64,000 nucleotides of DNA from Prevotellaceae bacterium. GTDB taxonomy: Bacteria > Bacteroidota > Bacteroidia > Bacteroidales > Bacteroidaceae. Below are positions 17,101-25,079 of the stretch, one piece after another. The stretch is from assembly GCA_029218445.1 (NCBI GenBank), contig JAQXRI010000148.1:1-64000 (forward strand). The letters are read 5' to 3'. The notes under the pieces were generated by a model. That model was not told the origin of the DNA, searched no databases, and was given only the letters and a program-made list of their open reading frames with translations. Each line of letters starts with the position of its first letter. Positions within the stretch are counted from its first letter, which is position 1. Position numbers and translations under genes: made by a program.

Positions 17101-17531
17101 ATGAGCTTCTGTCGGCTGCGCGGCATCTCGGCCAGCGGAAAGCGCGAGCTGAGCCGGGCGGGCACGGCGGCGCCGCCATGGATGGAACTGACAAAGAGGG
17201 CCACGGCCTTGAGGTCGAACGCCCAAAGGCGGGGAAGGTCGGCGGCATGGAGGTGGAGATGGCGTATGCGGTCGCGCGTGACGTTGAAATTGCGCGTAAT
17301 GGTGGCGTCGATGTCGAGCTGTTTGGCCAGATAGTCGGTCTTGGCAAAGAGTCCTGCGGCAAAGGCAATGTTGAACGAGGCCACGCGCTGCGACACGGCA
17401 AGCTGCATGACCTTGTCGATACGGGCATAGAAACACTGAAGCGATGCCGCTGAAGAAACGTCAAGTTCATCAGCGGCATCGCCCATCATTCCGAAAAACT
17501 CTTCGGCTGTATATCCAAACTCCTCTTTCAC
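14178..17531 (-). CDS. Dna2-like fused nuclease-helicase (superfamily 1)
   Basis: 1117 residues. Around residues 315-370 is a PD-(D/E)XK nuclease-like segment (GLQGRMDMLQLDF, then VLVEQKAGKG), Cas4/Dna2 in style. From about 690 on comes an SF1 helicase of the AAA_11/AAA_12 type: Walker A VIGPPGTGKTSFAM near 707, Walker B LAIVDEASQ, GDHKQLPAVVLQ, and near the end TIDTVERYQGSQRDVVIYG and LNVAMTRARENLVLVGH. Likely cytoplasmic DNA end-processing or repair. It overlaps the DUF5606 gene by four bases and forms the tail of that minus-strand operon. Only the nuclease assignment is by pattern. Confidence 0.88.
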   Translation of the reverse strand: MKEEFGYTAEEFFGMMGDAADELDVSSAASLQCFYARIDKVMQLAVSQRVASFNIAFAAGLFAKTDYLAKQLDIDATITRNFNVTRDRIRHLHLHAADLPRLWAFDLKAVALFVSSIHGGAAVPARLSSRFPLAEMPRSRQKLMAKKMRVVVERVGTDAIYVVVQASGEHYSVVCSECQKYLLRLASAGCQLNLVLPSESDGQLRAEHIILHPDLLVNITSVAACFDDCATDARLFLFNKVKPPLNTVHTVLGNFAGMMLDDAIHHRTVDYADSILRFCRDNALSMADCADALGPDFHTKAQEQLRHIRRMVDEVMPGEVSGFDPHEVMLEPSFVCEMLGLQGRMDMLQLDFRVLVEQKAGKGVYGYGERPGEQPRQKTKHYVQLLLYMAVLHYSFNQPYSRMFSFLLYSRYERSLLQLGSAPELLQQAIMVRNQIAWTEYYLANGGFTVYASLSPDSLAVTGAAKSFFDRYIRPQLDLLLAPIHNAPPAEKAYFTRFMTFVQRESLLARTGSVDRDDNGLAQLWLLNAAEKAEAGNIYYGLSLDTDSFCLDSRGAVESIRLLFPTDKAFDADTSNFRVGDMVIVYPYPEKAQPDARRTMVFRATIADIGLSGLSLGLHDPQTHTNVFLHSHHCLWAVEHGVGESSSGLFSAICTMLSAPPARRSLLLSQRSPNIGPAVQLSADYGPFNELVGRAMQASDMFLVIGPPGTGKTSFAMLNILREELSRESSSVLLLSYTNRAVDEMCSKLVEAGIDFLRIGNRMACDPDYRRFMLDEKAGACGRLDEIVQLIKGSRVVCATVSTVNAHPELLSMRHFSLAIVDEASQILEPHIVGILSAVCRDDGLESIGRFVLIGDHKQLPAVVLQSASDTVIADPLLTSLDITDCRHSLFQRLLRRHASSPQVVYMLTRQGRMHRDIASFPSRAFYSGRLQPVPLDHQLRPLPSPSSAVADDFVRLLLTRRVAFIDAPRPESSPSDKVNTVEADIIARMAMAVYSSRADGFSPQSSLGVIVPYRNQIATVRNAIDRYGVASLHDITIDTVERYQGSQRDVVIYGFTVQHRYQLDFLTGNDFMEDGVLIDPKLNVAMTRARENLVLVGHAPLLRLDPVFRRLIEEVI

Positions 17532-17971
17532 TCTTCCTTACGGTCGTCAATGTTCACACCGGGCGTTGGCTTGAGGTCGTTGGCGAAATCGGTCACTCCA
17601 TTGGTAATCATGATGTTGTACCACTGTATGAGCTTCTTGATGTCGCTGTTGTGAACGCGCTCACGGTCGAAGTTGGGCAGCACCTTGGCGAAATAGTCGC
17701 GCAGCTCGGCTGCACTGGCCTTCTTGAAGTTGAGCGACGAAGGCTTGCCGTCCTCAAGTGTCTTAAGGCTTTCGAGCACCTGGCTCAGAGGCACATCCTC
17801 GCTGTCGGTGTACATGGCGATGTCGGCAAGCGAAGTGATGCGGTCGGTGGCGAAGGCAGGCACTCTGCGGTGTGTGTCGTCGAGTATTTCGACTATCAAA
17901 CTGTTTTTAGCTCTGGAAACTAATTTGTATAGTCCGGGCTTTCCGGAAATTGCTAAGATGGTCTGTAACAT
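17528..17971 (-). CDS. DUF5606-family protein
   Basis: 147 residues matching the Bacteroidetes-restricted DUF5606 family, opening LQTILAISGKPGLYKLVSR, an Sm-like small beta-barrel start, followed by RRVPAFATDRITSLADIAMY and a helical C-terminus. Function unknown. It overlaps coaE upstream by 19 bases and the helicase downstream by four, so the three are probably translated together. Confidence 0.85.
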   Translation of the reverse strand: MLQTILAISGKPGLYKLVSRAKNSLIVEILDDTHRRVPAFATDRITSLADIAMYTDSEDVPLSQVLESLKTLEDGKPSSLNFKKASAAELRDYFAKVLPNFDRERVHNSDIKKLIQWYNIMITNGVTDFANDLKPTPGVNIDDRKEE

Positions 17972-18543
17972 TTTTGTTTTGCAATATTATTGATTATATC
18001 TTCAATTTGGAGGGCAACGTCGTGCTGCCCATCGTTAATTATCACATAATCGGCCCTGCGGCTCACCTCCGACTGTGGCATCTGTCGCGCTATCCACTCG
18101 CGTGCCTTTGAGGCCGTGATGCCGTCGCGCTGCATGATGCGCCCCACCCTTACCTCCTCGGGGGCGGTGACGGCTATGACCACATCGACAAGGCGGAAGA
18201 AGCCCGACTCGTAGAGTATGGCGCACTCCATCCACCTGACGCCCGACTTCTTGAAGTCGGCCGCCACGGCGGGATGCACAATGTCGTTGATGGCCTTGGC
18301 GTTTGACTCCGACTGGAGCAGAAACTCGGCCACGGCCGCCTTGTTGAGCCGCCCGTCGGCAAGGAAGGTGTGTGGACCCATGAGCCGCGTAAGCCCCCGG
18401 CGCACCTCGGCCGAAGTGGCGATGATGCGCTTGGCGGCACTGTCGCAGTCATAGACCTCTATGCCCCGCCGCCTCAACATCGAGCACACGTAGCTCTTGC
18501 CGCTGCCAATGCCTCCGGTGATGGCTATCAAACTGTTGGTCAT
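17953..18543 (-). CDS. coaE: Dephospho-CoA kinase
   Basis: 196 residues. The P-loop ITGGIGSGKSYVCSML lies at residues 8-23, followed by the acidic substrate motif VYDCDSAAKRI and the lid segment. It phosphorylates the ribose 3'-hydroxyl of dephospho-CoA, the last step of coenzyme A synthesis, in the cytoplasm. Length agrees with the family. It sits between the YbbR protein gene (20-base gap) and DUF5606 (overlap), a typical Bacteroidales arrangement. Confidence 0.93.
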   Translation of the reverse strand: MTNSLIAITGGIGSGKSYVCSMLRRRGIEVYDCDSAAKRIIATSAEVRRGLTRLMGPHTFLADGRLNKAAVAEFLLQSESNAKAINDIVHPAVAADFKKSGVRWMECAILYESGFFRLVDVVIAVTAPEEVRVGRIMQRDGITASKAREWIARQMPQSEVSRRADYVIINDGQHDVALQIEDIINNIAKQKCYRPS

Positions 18544-18563
18544 GCGTTATATGCTGTTTATGG

Positions 18564-19547
18564 TCATTCGTCCTCTATCAGATAGTCGGCCTGCTGCACG
18601 TTGAGCGAGGCACGCGTCACGCCATGGGGCACGGTGCGGAGGTAGAGCTTGCACTTGTCGGCCACCTTGTCGGCCACGTCAAGATAGTCGGCCTCAACCA
18701 CAAAGTCGGCGCGGTTGATGCTGCGGAACTGGCTTACGCCGGTGACAAACCTTATGCTCACCTTCGAGGGGAACGTGCGCAGCACCTTGCCCTCGGGCAC
18801 ATTGATGCCGATGACGGGAATGTCGTCGATGCTCTCCTCGGTAAGCACGTCGGTCATAAACCGCACATTGACCTTGTCGGGCACATACTTCACGCCACGC
18901 GACTTGGCCAAGGCGCACTGCATGGTGAGCGTGTCGCGGAAGTTGGTCACGTTGAGAGCCTCGGTATAGGCCACAGTGATGCTGTCGAGCTTTTCCTCCG
19001 AGGCATACACCACGACGCTGTCGGGACTGTAATCGACGTCGGCTATGAAGTAGAGATGTTCGGGCGCGACATGACCCATCCACTTTACGGGCACCTTCTT
19101 CGAGAGTCCGAAATTGTAGAATATCTCTATTTTCTCGGTCTTGGTGCTCACTATCTTGGTGGAAGCCGAGAGCTGCTGATAGAGCAGGCGGTTGATTTCG
19201 GCCATGGGCACACTGCCCTGCCCCGAACCGCCCTTGACGTATGTCTTGAAGCTGAGGTTGAGGGGACGTAGCCCTTCTCCATACTCATATCCTACAAGCA
19301 CGAGCCCCTTGTCGCGCAGTGTCACCCTTACGGTGTCGTACTCGTTGGAGGTGAGCACCACGTTCTCGGGCACTCCTACGACCCTGACAGGCACTTTAAA
19401 CTCTTTCTCGTAAGTCTCGTTGAGCGTCATGAGCAGCCAAAAGACTCCCGACAGGGCGAGAAAGAACAAAAAAATGAAGAACTCCCCATTCACCGAGCTG
19501 AAGAGGAAGTCCCTTAATGTACGGAAAAAGCCACGCCGACCGTTCAT
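18564..19547 (-). CDS. YbbR-like domain protein (CdaR-related)
   Basis: 327 residues. A single N-terminal membrane anchor (EFFIFLFFLALSGVFWLLMT) is followed by YbbR-type beta repeats facing the periplasm. In Firmicutes the related CdaR regulates the diadenylate cyclase CdaA. In Bacteroidales the gene is typically placed between yajC and coaE as here, and its role is less clear. It lies seven bases from the yajC stop. No cyclase gene is in the window. Confidence 0.82.
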   Translation of the reverse strand: MNGRRGFFRTLRDFLFSSVNGEFFIFLFFLALSGVFWLLMTLNETYEKEFKVPVRVVGVPENVVLTSNEYDTVRVTLRDKGLVLVGYEYGEGLRPLNLSFKTYVKGGSGQGSVPMAEINRLLYQQLSASTKIVSTKTEKIEIFYNFGLSKKVPVKWMGHVAPEHLYFIADVDYSPDSVVVYASEEKLDSITVAYTEALNVTNFRDTLTMQCALAKSRGVKYVPDKVNVRFMTDVLTEESIDDIPVIGINVPEGKVLRTFPSKVSIRFVTGVSQFRSINRADFVVEADYLDVADKVADKCKLYLRTVPHGVTRASLNVQQADYLIEDE

Positions 19548-19554
19548 CTACGCC

Positions 19555-19878
19555 TTATTTTGCAGCAACCTGGGCAGCAGCGTCTTTGAAAACGTAGGCC
19601 TTGTCAACACGGATGGTGACGCCCTTGGCTATCTCCACCTCAATCACTCCCGACGCAACGTCAACCTTCTTCACCGTGCCGTAGATGCCACCGCCGGTGA
19701 CCACCGACATGCCCTCGGCCAGCGAGTTCTGGAATTTCTGAATCTCCTTCTGCTTCTTCTGCTGTGGGCGAATCATGAAGAACCACATGATGGCAAAGAG
19801 TACCACCATCATAATCAACATGCTCATACCGCCTCCATTGGCGCCGCCTGCTTGGGCGGCCAAAAATACTGTTGTCAT
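19555..19878 (-). CDS. yajC: Sec translocase accessory subunit YajC
   Basis: 107 residues with one N-terminal membrane helix (MSMLIMMVVLFAIMWFFMIR), the conserved RPQQKKQKE turn, and a small cytoplasmic domain (VVTGGGIYGTVKKVD). It associates with SecDF in protein export. Length and motif are standard. It lies 66 bases downstream of nusB, with an octamer repeat in the gap. Confidence 0.93.
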   Translation of the reverse strand: MTTVFLAAQAGGANGGGMSMLIMMVVLFAIMWFFMIRPQQKKQKEIQKFQNSLAEGMSVVTGGGIYGTVKKVDVASGVIEVEIAKGVTIRVDKAYVFKDAAAQVAAK

Positions 19879-19912
19879 TTTGTTGTATAAATATAATATG
19901 TTATTATCTTTA

Positions 19913-19944
19913 GTTAACGAGTTGACAAGTTAACGAGTTGACGG
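19913..19944 (+). repeat. GTTRAC octamer repeat abutting the nusB stop
   Basis: Four perfect octamer periods (gttaacga, gttgacaa, gttaacga, gttgacgg) directly adjoin the nusB stop codon at 19945. GTTRACRR reads on the plus strand although the adjoining gene is on the minus strand. Confidence 0.85.
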
Positions 19945-20901
19945 TCATTCCTTCTGCTCGTCGCCATCACGCTCTGGCATGGTCTTCATGAGCCGTCCGG
20001 AGCCGATGAGGTTGCGGGCGATGTTGTCGAGCATGCCGTTGATGTAGCCACCGCTGCGCGGGGTGCTGTAGAGCTTGGCAAGATCGACAAACTCGTTGAT
20101 GGTGACGCTGACGGGGATGTTGGGGAACGTCATCATCTCGGCTATGGCTATCTGCATAAGCACCACGTCCATATAAGCCAGACGGCTGAAGTCCCAATTT
20201 CTCGACGCCTCGTTCATGTAACGCTGAAACTCGTCGGCCTTTAGAATGGCCGCCCTGAACAGCTTGCGTGCAAACTCGCGGTCCTCCTCGCTGTCGTATT
20301 CAGGCAGGAGCGGCTGCTTGGCGCCGTTCTTCTCGTCAAACCTCTTGATGGTCTTCATGACGAAGGTGTCAACTATTTCCTTGTCGTCGTTCCAGTAGAG
20401 GCTGTCGTCCTCAAGCAGGTCGGAAAGCTCGTCGTTGTCCTTGACGAACGCCTTATATATCTTCCGCCATATTTCGCGGTCTGCCTCGTAGGAGTCGTCC
20501 TTCGACGTCAAATAGTCCTTGTAGAACTGTGCTTCCATGATTCGCTGATAGAGCTTCTTGACAAACTCGGCATGGTCGTCCCACGACATCTTCTTGCTTT
20601 CCAAGAATTCGTTGAGCATGCGGTTGTTCTCCAACTGAAGAGCAAACCTGTTGTCGGCAAACCTCGACGACGGCCATTCGGCTCCTTCACGTCTTGCCTT
20701 TCGTTCCATAACCTGCCAATAGTTGCGCGCCTCCTTTGTGACCGCCACCACGAGCGACAACATATAATTATATAGGTCGTAGGCTTTGGAGAGGCTAAAT
20801 ACAAGTTCCTTCTCGGCCGCGTCGATGTTGTTGTTGCCGTTCTGATAGTAAGCGTATGTAAGCTGCACTATCTTTACCCTTATTAATTCTCGATTAATCA
20901 T
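19945..20901 (-). CDS. nusB: Transcription antitermination factor NusB (long Bacteroidetes form)
   Basis: 318 residues, about twice the E. coli length, as usual in Bacteroidetes. The start INRELIRVKIVQLTYAYYQ is the family N-terminal signature, so ATG at 20901 is chosen over the frame start at 20964. The core NusB helices lie at the C-terminus (SRLAYMDVVLMQIAIAEMM, then VTINEFVDLAKLYSTPRSGG). It binds boxA RNA with NusE/S10 for ribosomal RNA antitermination. The central 150 residues are a lineage-specific helical insertion. Probably first gene of the minus-strand run to the helicase. Confidence 0.9.
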   Translation of the reverse strand: MINRELIRVKIVQLTYAYYQNGNNNIDAAEKELVFSLSKAYDLYNYMLSLVVAVTKEARNYWQVMERKARREGAEWPSSRFADNRFALQLENNRMLNEFLESKKMSWDDHAEFVKKLYQRIMEAQFYKDYLTSKDDSYEADREIWRKIYKAFVKDNDELSDLLEDDSLYWNDDKEIVDTFVMKTIKRFDEKNGAKQPLLPEYDSEEDREFARKLFRAAILKADEFQRYMNEASRNWDFSRLAYMDVVLMQIAIAEMMTFPNIPVSVTINEFVDLAKLYSTPRSGGYINGMLDNIARNLIGSGRLMKTMPERDGDEQKE

Positions 20902-21001
20902 ATTTTTTATGTCACTATCTTTTTTTCGTGGTGCAAATTTAGACATTTTTCCATTATCATGCAAATAATAAGCACAAATATTGCATTTTTTTTGATTTTA
21001 C

Positions 21002-21032
21002 TTGCATGTTTCAATAAAAAAGCGTACCTTTG
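21002..21032 (+). promoter_or_regulatory. Promoter of rplY-pth
   Basis: TTG at 21002-21004 and TACCTTTG at 21025-21032, 20 bases apart, match the Bacteroidetes consensus. The roughly 90-base leader that follows contains a perfect 12-base palindrome, ACATCGCGATGT, at 21049-21060 followed by six T residues, which may be a regulatory structure. Confidence 0.8.
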
Positions 21033-21128
21033 CACCGCTTTTTCAAGCACATCGCGATGTTTTTTCGTGTGATGGTGAATTAAGCGACACATTTTAATAC
21101 TTAATTTAGAGTAACACATTTATTTAAA

Positions 21129-21725
21129 ATGAAAGAAATTAACGTAACAGGTCAGAAGCGCACCGACCTTGGCAAGAAGGCCTCAAAGATTGCGCGCAAG
21201 GAGGGTCTTATCCCATGTAACATCTACGGCGAGAAGAAGGACGAGAACGGACTTCCAGTAGCCATGTCGTTCGTTTGCCCAATGAGCGAGCTCCGCAAGG
21301 TGGTTTACACTCCTCACATCTACGTGGTGAACATCAACATCGACGGCGAGACACACACGGCTGTAATGAAGGAACTGCAGTTCCACCCGGTAACCGACGC
21401 ACTGCTGCACGTAGATTTCTACGAGGTGAACGAGCAGAAGCCCATCACCATCGGCATTCCTGTCAAGCTCAACGGACTGGCACAGGGTGTACGCGACGGT
21501 GGCCGCATCAACCTCTCTATCCGTAAGATCAACGTTACAGCTCCTTACAAGAGCATTCCAGAGCACCTCGACATCGACGTTACCAACCTCCAGCTCGGCA
21601 AGAGCATCAAGGTGGGCGAGTTGAGCTTCGAGGGACTTACATTGTCAACACCTGCAGAGGTTGTAGTATGCTCAGTGAAGGCTACACGTGCATCAAGATC
21701 TGCTGCCGCAGCTGCTGCTGAGTAA
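21129..21725 (+). CDS. rplY: 50S ribosomal protein L25 (Ctc form)
   Basis: 198 residues: an N-terminal 5S-rRNA-binding L25 domain ([28 protein letters not shown]) plus the C-terminal Ctc (TL5) domain and an Ala-rich tail. It binds 5S rRNA in the large subunit. The last base of its TAA stop is the first base of the pth ATG, so the two are coupled. This rplY-pth-S4 protein order is common in Bacteroidales. Confidence 0.95.
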   Translation: MKEINVTGQKRTDLGKKASKIARKEGLIPCNIYGEKKDENGLPVAMSFVCPMSELRKVVYTPHIYVVNINIDGETHTAVMKELQFHPVTDALLHVDFYEVNEQKPITIGIPVKLNGLAQGVRDGGRINLSIRKINVTAPYKSIPEHLDIDVTNLQLGKSIKVGELSFEGLTLSTPAEVVVCSVKATRASRSAAAAAAE

Positions 21726-22297
21726 TGGACAAGTTCTTGATAGTGGGACTGGGAAATGTCGGCGACGAATACGACATGACCAGACACAATACAGGATTCA
21801 TGGTATTGGACGCTTTTGCTAAAGCGTCCAATATTGTTTTCGAGGACAAGAGATACGGCTTCGTGGCCGAAACAAGCATCAAGGGACGAAAGGTGATACT
21901 GCTGAAGCCAAGCACGTACATGAACCTTAGCGGCAACGCCGTGAGATACTGGATGAACAAGGAAAACATCGACCTCGAACGGCTGCTCGTGATAGTCGAT
22001 GACCTCGCACTGCCATTGGGAACACTGCGGCTGAAGGCCTCAGGAAGCAACGCAGGACACAACGGACTGGGCAACATACAGTCGGTGTTGGGCACCGAAA
22101 GGTATTGCCGGCTGAGAGTGGGCATAGGCAACGAGTTTCAGAGGGGCATGCAGATACAGTGGGTGCTGGGACGCTACAACGACGAAGAGATGAAAACACT
22201 CGAGCCAAAGTTAGAAACGGCAGGCGAGATAATCAAAAGCTTCGTGCTGTCGGGCGTTGACTTCACCATGAACGCCTTTAATAAGAAAAAAGGTTAA
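21725..22297 (+). CDS. pth: Peptidyl-tRNA hydrolase
   Basis: 190 residues. Family signature [20 protein letters not shown] with the catalytic His in TRHNTGF; later [10 protein letters not shown] and [13 protein letters not shown]. It releases peptidyl-tRNA that drops off ribosomes. Standard length. The stop codon TAA lies inside the octamer repeat at 22293-22324. Confidence 0.96.
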   Translation: MDKFLIVGLGNVGDEYDMTRHNTGFMVLDAFAKASNIVFEDKRYGFVAETSIKGRKVILLKPSTYMNLSGNAVRYWMNKENIDLERLLVIVDDLALPLGTLRLKASGSNAGHNGLGNIQSVLGTERYCRLRVGIGNEFQRGMQIQWVLGRYNDEEMKTLEPKLETAGEIIKSFVLSGVDFTMNAFNKKKG

Positions 22298-22324
22298 CAG
22301 GTTAACGGGTTAACGGGTTAACAA
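22293..22324 (+). repeat. GTTAAC octamer repeat spanning the pth stop
   Basis: Four tandem octamers (gttaacag, gttaacgg, gttaacgg, gttaacaa); the TAA of the first unit is the pth stop codon. It fills nearly all of the 37-base gap to the S4-domain gene. Confidence 0.85.
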
Positions 22325-22334
22325 CTAAAATACA

Positions 22335-22760
22335 ATGGAAGCAAGAATCGACAAATGGCTTTGGGCGGCACGAATATTCAAGACAAGGTCGATAGCCGCC
22401 GACGCATGCAAAAACGGACGCGTGACGATAAACAACGTAAACGTCAAGCCATCGCGACCCGTAAAGGCAGGAGAGGTGGTGGCGGTGAGGAAACCACCCG
22501 TGACCTACTCGTTTAAGATACTAAAGCCAATAGAAATGAGAGTGGGAGCAAAACTGCTGCCCGAAATATACGAAAACGTAACCACACCCGACCAGTATGA
22601 ACTGCTGGAAATGAACCGCATAAGCGGATTTGTTGACCGCGCACGTGGCACTGGCCGACCCACAAAGAAGGAGCGACGCTCGCTCGACGCCTTCATCGAG
22701 CCAACATTCGAAGGATTCGACTTCGACGACGACGACGACGAAGGTGACGAGGATTGGTAG
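22335..22760 (+). CDS. hslR: S4-domain RNA-binding protein (Hsp15-like)
   Basis: 141 residues. The S4 domain occupies 1-65 (RIDKWLWAARIFKTRSIA, ACKNGRVTINNVNVKPS), as in Hsp15, which rescues blocked 50S subunits carrying peptidyl-tRNA. The C-terminus (RPTKKERRSLDAF) is followed by a strongly acidic Asp tail. Position right after pth agrees with a peptidyl-tRNA-related role. Confidence 0.85.
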   Translation: MEARIDKWLWAARIFKTRSIAADACKNGRVTINNVNVKPSRPVKAGEVVAVRKPPVTYSFKILKPIEMRVGAKLLPEIYENVTTPDQYELLEMNRISGFVDRARGTGRPTKKERRSLDAFIEPTFEGFDFDDDDDEGDEDW

Positions 22761-22788
22761 TGGAAAGTAAAAGAAAAATGAATAAGAA

Positions 22789-23367
22789 ATGAGAAACATA
22801 GCAGTATTCGTGTCCGGCAACGGAACAAACTTTGAAAACATCACACGCCATCTGAGCGACAACCAAACGGCACGCGTGGCCCTGATGGTGAGCAACAAGG
22901 ACGACGCTTACGCACTGACACGCGCCGAACGACTCGGCGTGGAAGCCATAGTGTGGAAAAAAGCGGACTTCGCCGACGAACGACGTACGATGGAGATGCT
23001 AAGAAGCCACGGCATCGACTTCATAGTGCTGGCCGGATTTCTGCTGATGATTCCTCAATACCTTATAAAGCACTTCGACCACCGAATGCTGAACATCCAC
23101 CCCTCGCTGCTGCCAAAATACGGCGGCAAGGGAATGTATGGCAGACACGTACACGAAGCGGTGAAGGCCAACGGCGAAACCACCACGGGCATAACCATAC
23201 ACTACGTGAGCGAAGAGTGCGACGGAGGCGACATAGTGCGACAGGAAACCACCCCACTCGACCCCACCGACACTCCCGACGACATAGCACGCAAGGTGCA
23301 TGAACTGGAGAAGGAATATTTTCCACAAACAATACTTGACATCATCGAGAAGCAACAATGGCAATAA
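22789..23367 (+). CDS. purN: Phosphoribosylglycinamide formyltransferase
   Basis: 192 residues. Motifs: AVFVSGNGTNFENI (phosphate loop), LAGFLLMIPQYL, the catalytic Asn/His region NIHPSLLPKYGG, and ECDGGDIVRQ. It transfers a formyl group from 10-formyl-tetrahydrofolate to GAR in purine synthesis. It overlaps the exchanger gene downstream by ten bases. Confidence 0.94.
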   Translation: MRNIAVFVSGNGTNFENITRHLSDNQTARVALMVSNKDDAYALTRAERLGVEAIVWKKADFADERRTMEMLRSHGIDFIVLAGFLLMIPQYLIKHFDHRMLNIHPSLLPKYGGKGMYGRHVHEAVKANGETTTGITIHYVSEECDGGDIVRQETTPLDPTDTPDDIARKVHELEKEYFPQTILDIIEKQQWQ

Positions 23368-24329
23368 ACTGCATACTGATAGTAGTGGGCGTGGCGCTGG
23401 TGCTGTATGGAGCCGACCGGCTCACGGCAGGAGCCTCGGCCATAGCCCGACGCATGAACATTCCGGAAATAATAATAGGACTGACGATAGTGGCGGCAGG
23501 AACATCGGCACCCGAGTTTTTCGTCAGCTTCATGTCGGCACTGAAGGGCACTCCCGACATGGCCGTAGGCAACGTGGTGGGCAGCAACATATTCAACGTG
23601 TTGCTGATAGTGGGCGTAACGGCAATGGTAACACCAATAGCCGTGTCACGCTCGACGGTAAAAAAGGACATGCGATGGGCCATACTGGCCTCGGTGGTGT
23701 TTCTTGTGCTGTGCTTCGACCGGCTGTCGCCGTCGCTTAAAGGCAACGAGATAAGCCGCCTGGACGGCCTTACGCTGCTCGTAATGTTTGCACTGTTCAT
23801 GCGCACGACGCTGAAGGCTGCACGCAAAGGCATGAACGCAACGCCCGACTCCGACGCCGACGCCACCGTACAAAAGCCCGAAAGCATGGTGAAGAACACG
23901 GCATACTTTGCAGCAGGCCTCGCCATGCTCATCTTCGGCAGCAACATGTTTGTCGATTCGGCATCGTCGGTGGCTACAACGCTGGGCGTCAGCCAAGGCG
24001 TGATAGGCCTGACCATAGTGGCCGGAGGCACCTCGCTGCCCGAACTCGCCACAAGCGTGGTGGCCGCCAAGAAGGGCAACTCGGCCATTGCCATAGGCAA
24101 CGTGATAGGCAGCAACGTGTTCAACACACTTGCCATACTCGGCACCACGGCAGTAATATGCCCAATGGAAATAAACGGAATAACAACAACCGACATAGTG
24201 GTAATGGGCCTGTCGATGTTTGTACTGTGGCTCTTCAGCTACACCAAGTTCATGGTGGAGAGATGGGAGGGAGCCTTGCTGACAGCCGCCTTCATAGCCT
24301 ACTTGTCGATGCTGCTTATGAATATATGA
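23358..24329 (+). CDS. Calcium/sodium exchanger (CaCA family, YrbG-like)
   Basis: 323 residues with about ten hydrophobic segments and the two inverted alpha-repeats of cation/Ca2+ exchangers: TIVAAGTSAPEFFVSF with GNVVGSNIFNVLLIVG, and TIVAGGTSLPELATSV with GNVIGSNVFNTLAILG. The acidic Glu of each repeat, needed for ion binding, is present. Inner-membrane cation antiport. Physiological substrate is not determined by sequence. Confidence 0.93.
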   Translation: MAINCILIVVGVALVLYGADRLTAGASAIARRMNIPEIIIGLTIVAAGTSAPEFFVSFMSALKGTPDMAVGNVVGSNIFNVLLIVGVTAMVTPIAVSRSTVKKDMRWAILASVVFLVLCFDRLSPSLKGNEISRLDGLTLLVMFALFMRTTLKAARKGMNATPDSDADATVQKPESMVKNTAYFAAGLAMLIFGSNMFVDSASSVATTLGVSQGVIGLTIVAGGTSLPELATSVVAAKKGNSAIAIGNVIGSNVFNTLAILGTTAVICPMEINGITTTDIVVMGLSMFVLWLFSYTKFMVERWEGALLTAAFIAYLSMLLMNI

Positions 24330-24346
24330 CATTAAAGTAATAACAA

Positions 24347-24380
24347 AGGAGTCATTGTCCAACCTCCTCTAAAAAACAAC
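24347..24380 (+). promoter_or_regulatory. preQ1-I (class I) riboswitch candidate
   Basis: P1 is AGGAG (24347-24351) with CTCCT (24364-24368). The loop ends in AAC, so a cytosine directly precedes the 3' strand of P1, where the class I aptamer places its preQ1-pairing C. After P1 comes CTAAAAAACAAC, the A-rich tail of the class. P2 can form between TTGT (24355-24358) and ACAA (24376-24379), giving the H-type pseudoknot. It ends three bases before the ATG of the queuosine-precursor transporter, so ligand binding should block translation initiation. Confidence 0.82.
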
Positions 24381-24383
24381 ATT

Positions 24384-25079
24384 ATGCAAAAAACAAAACG
24401 TCAAGTGAGCGTGCTGTTCATGCTTTTCGGCATGCTCTTCTGCGTCTGCCTCATCACGGCAAACGTATTGGAAACAAAGCAAATGGCCTTCGGCCCTATC
24501 AGCATTACCGGCGGACTCATCGTCTTCCCTGTTTCTTACATCATCAACGACTGCGTATGCGAAGTGTGGGGATATTCCAAAACCCGACTTCTCATTTGGT
24601 ACGGATTTGCCATGAACTTCATCTTCGTGATGTTTGGCGCCATCTGCGACGCCTTGCCCGGTGCCGACTACTGGACCAACGAAGAGGGATTCCACGCCAT
24701 CTTCGGCCTCGCCCCGCGCATCGCCTTAGCCTCGTTCCTGGCCTTCATCATAGGCTCGTTCATCAACGCCTACGTGATGAGCCGCATGAAAATATCGTCG
24801 GGAGGCAAGCACTTTACCTATCGCGCCATTCTCAGCACCGTGCTCGGCGAGGCGGCCGACTCGCTGATATTCTTCCCCATAGCACTGTGGGGCGTGGTGC
24901 CCAACAACGAGCTGCCTGTGCTGATGCTCTCACAGGTGGTGCTGAAAACACTCTACGAAATCGTAGTACTGCCCATAACAGTGTGTGTGGTGAAGGCCAC
25001 CAAGCGGCATGAAGACATGGACACCTACGACAACAACATCAACTACAACATATTCAAGATAAAGGAATTCAACGAATGA
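24384..25079 (+). CDS. yhhQ: Queuosine precursor transporter (YhhQ family)
   Basis: 231 residues with six or so membrane segments. Family features are [20 protein letters not shown] with [14 protein letters not shown] near the N-terminus, and the later segment [20 protein letters not shown]. The family imports preQ0/preQ1-type precursors. It overlaps queF by four bases. A preQ1-I riboswitch candidate directly precedes the start, supporting the function. Confidence 0.92.
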   Translation: MQKTKRQVSVLFMLFGMLFCVCLITANVLETKQMAFGPISITGGLIVFPVSYIINDCVCEVWGYSKTRLLIWYGFAMNFIFVMFGAICDALPGADYWTNEEGFHAIFGLAPRIALASFLAFIIGSFINAYVMSRMKISSGGKHFTYRAILSTVLGEAADSLIFFPIALWGVVPNNELPVLMLSQVVLKTLYEIVVLPITVCVVKATKRHEDMDTYDNNINYNIFKIKEFNE

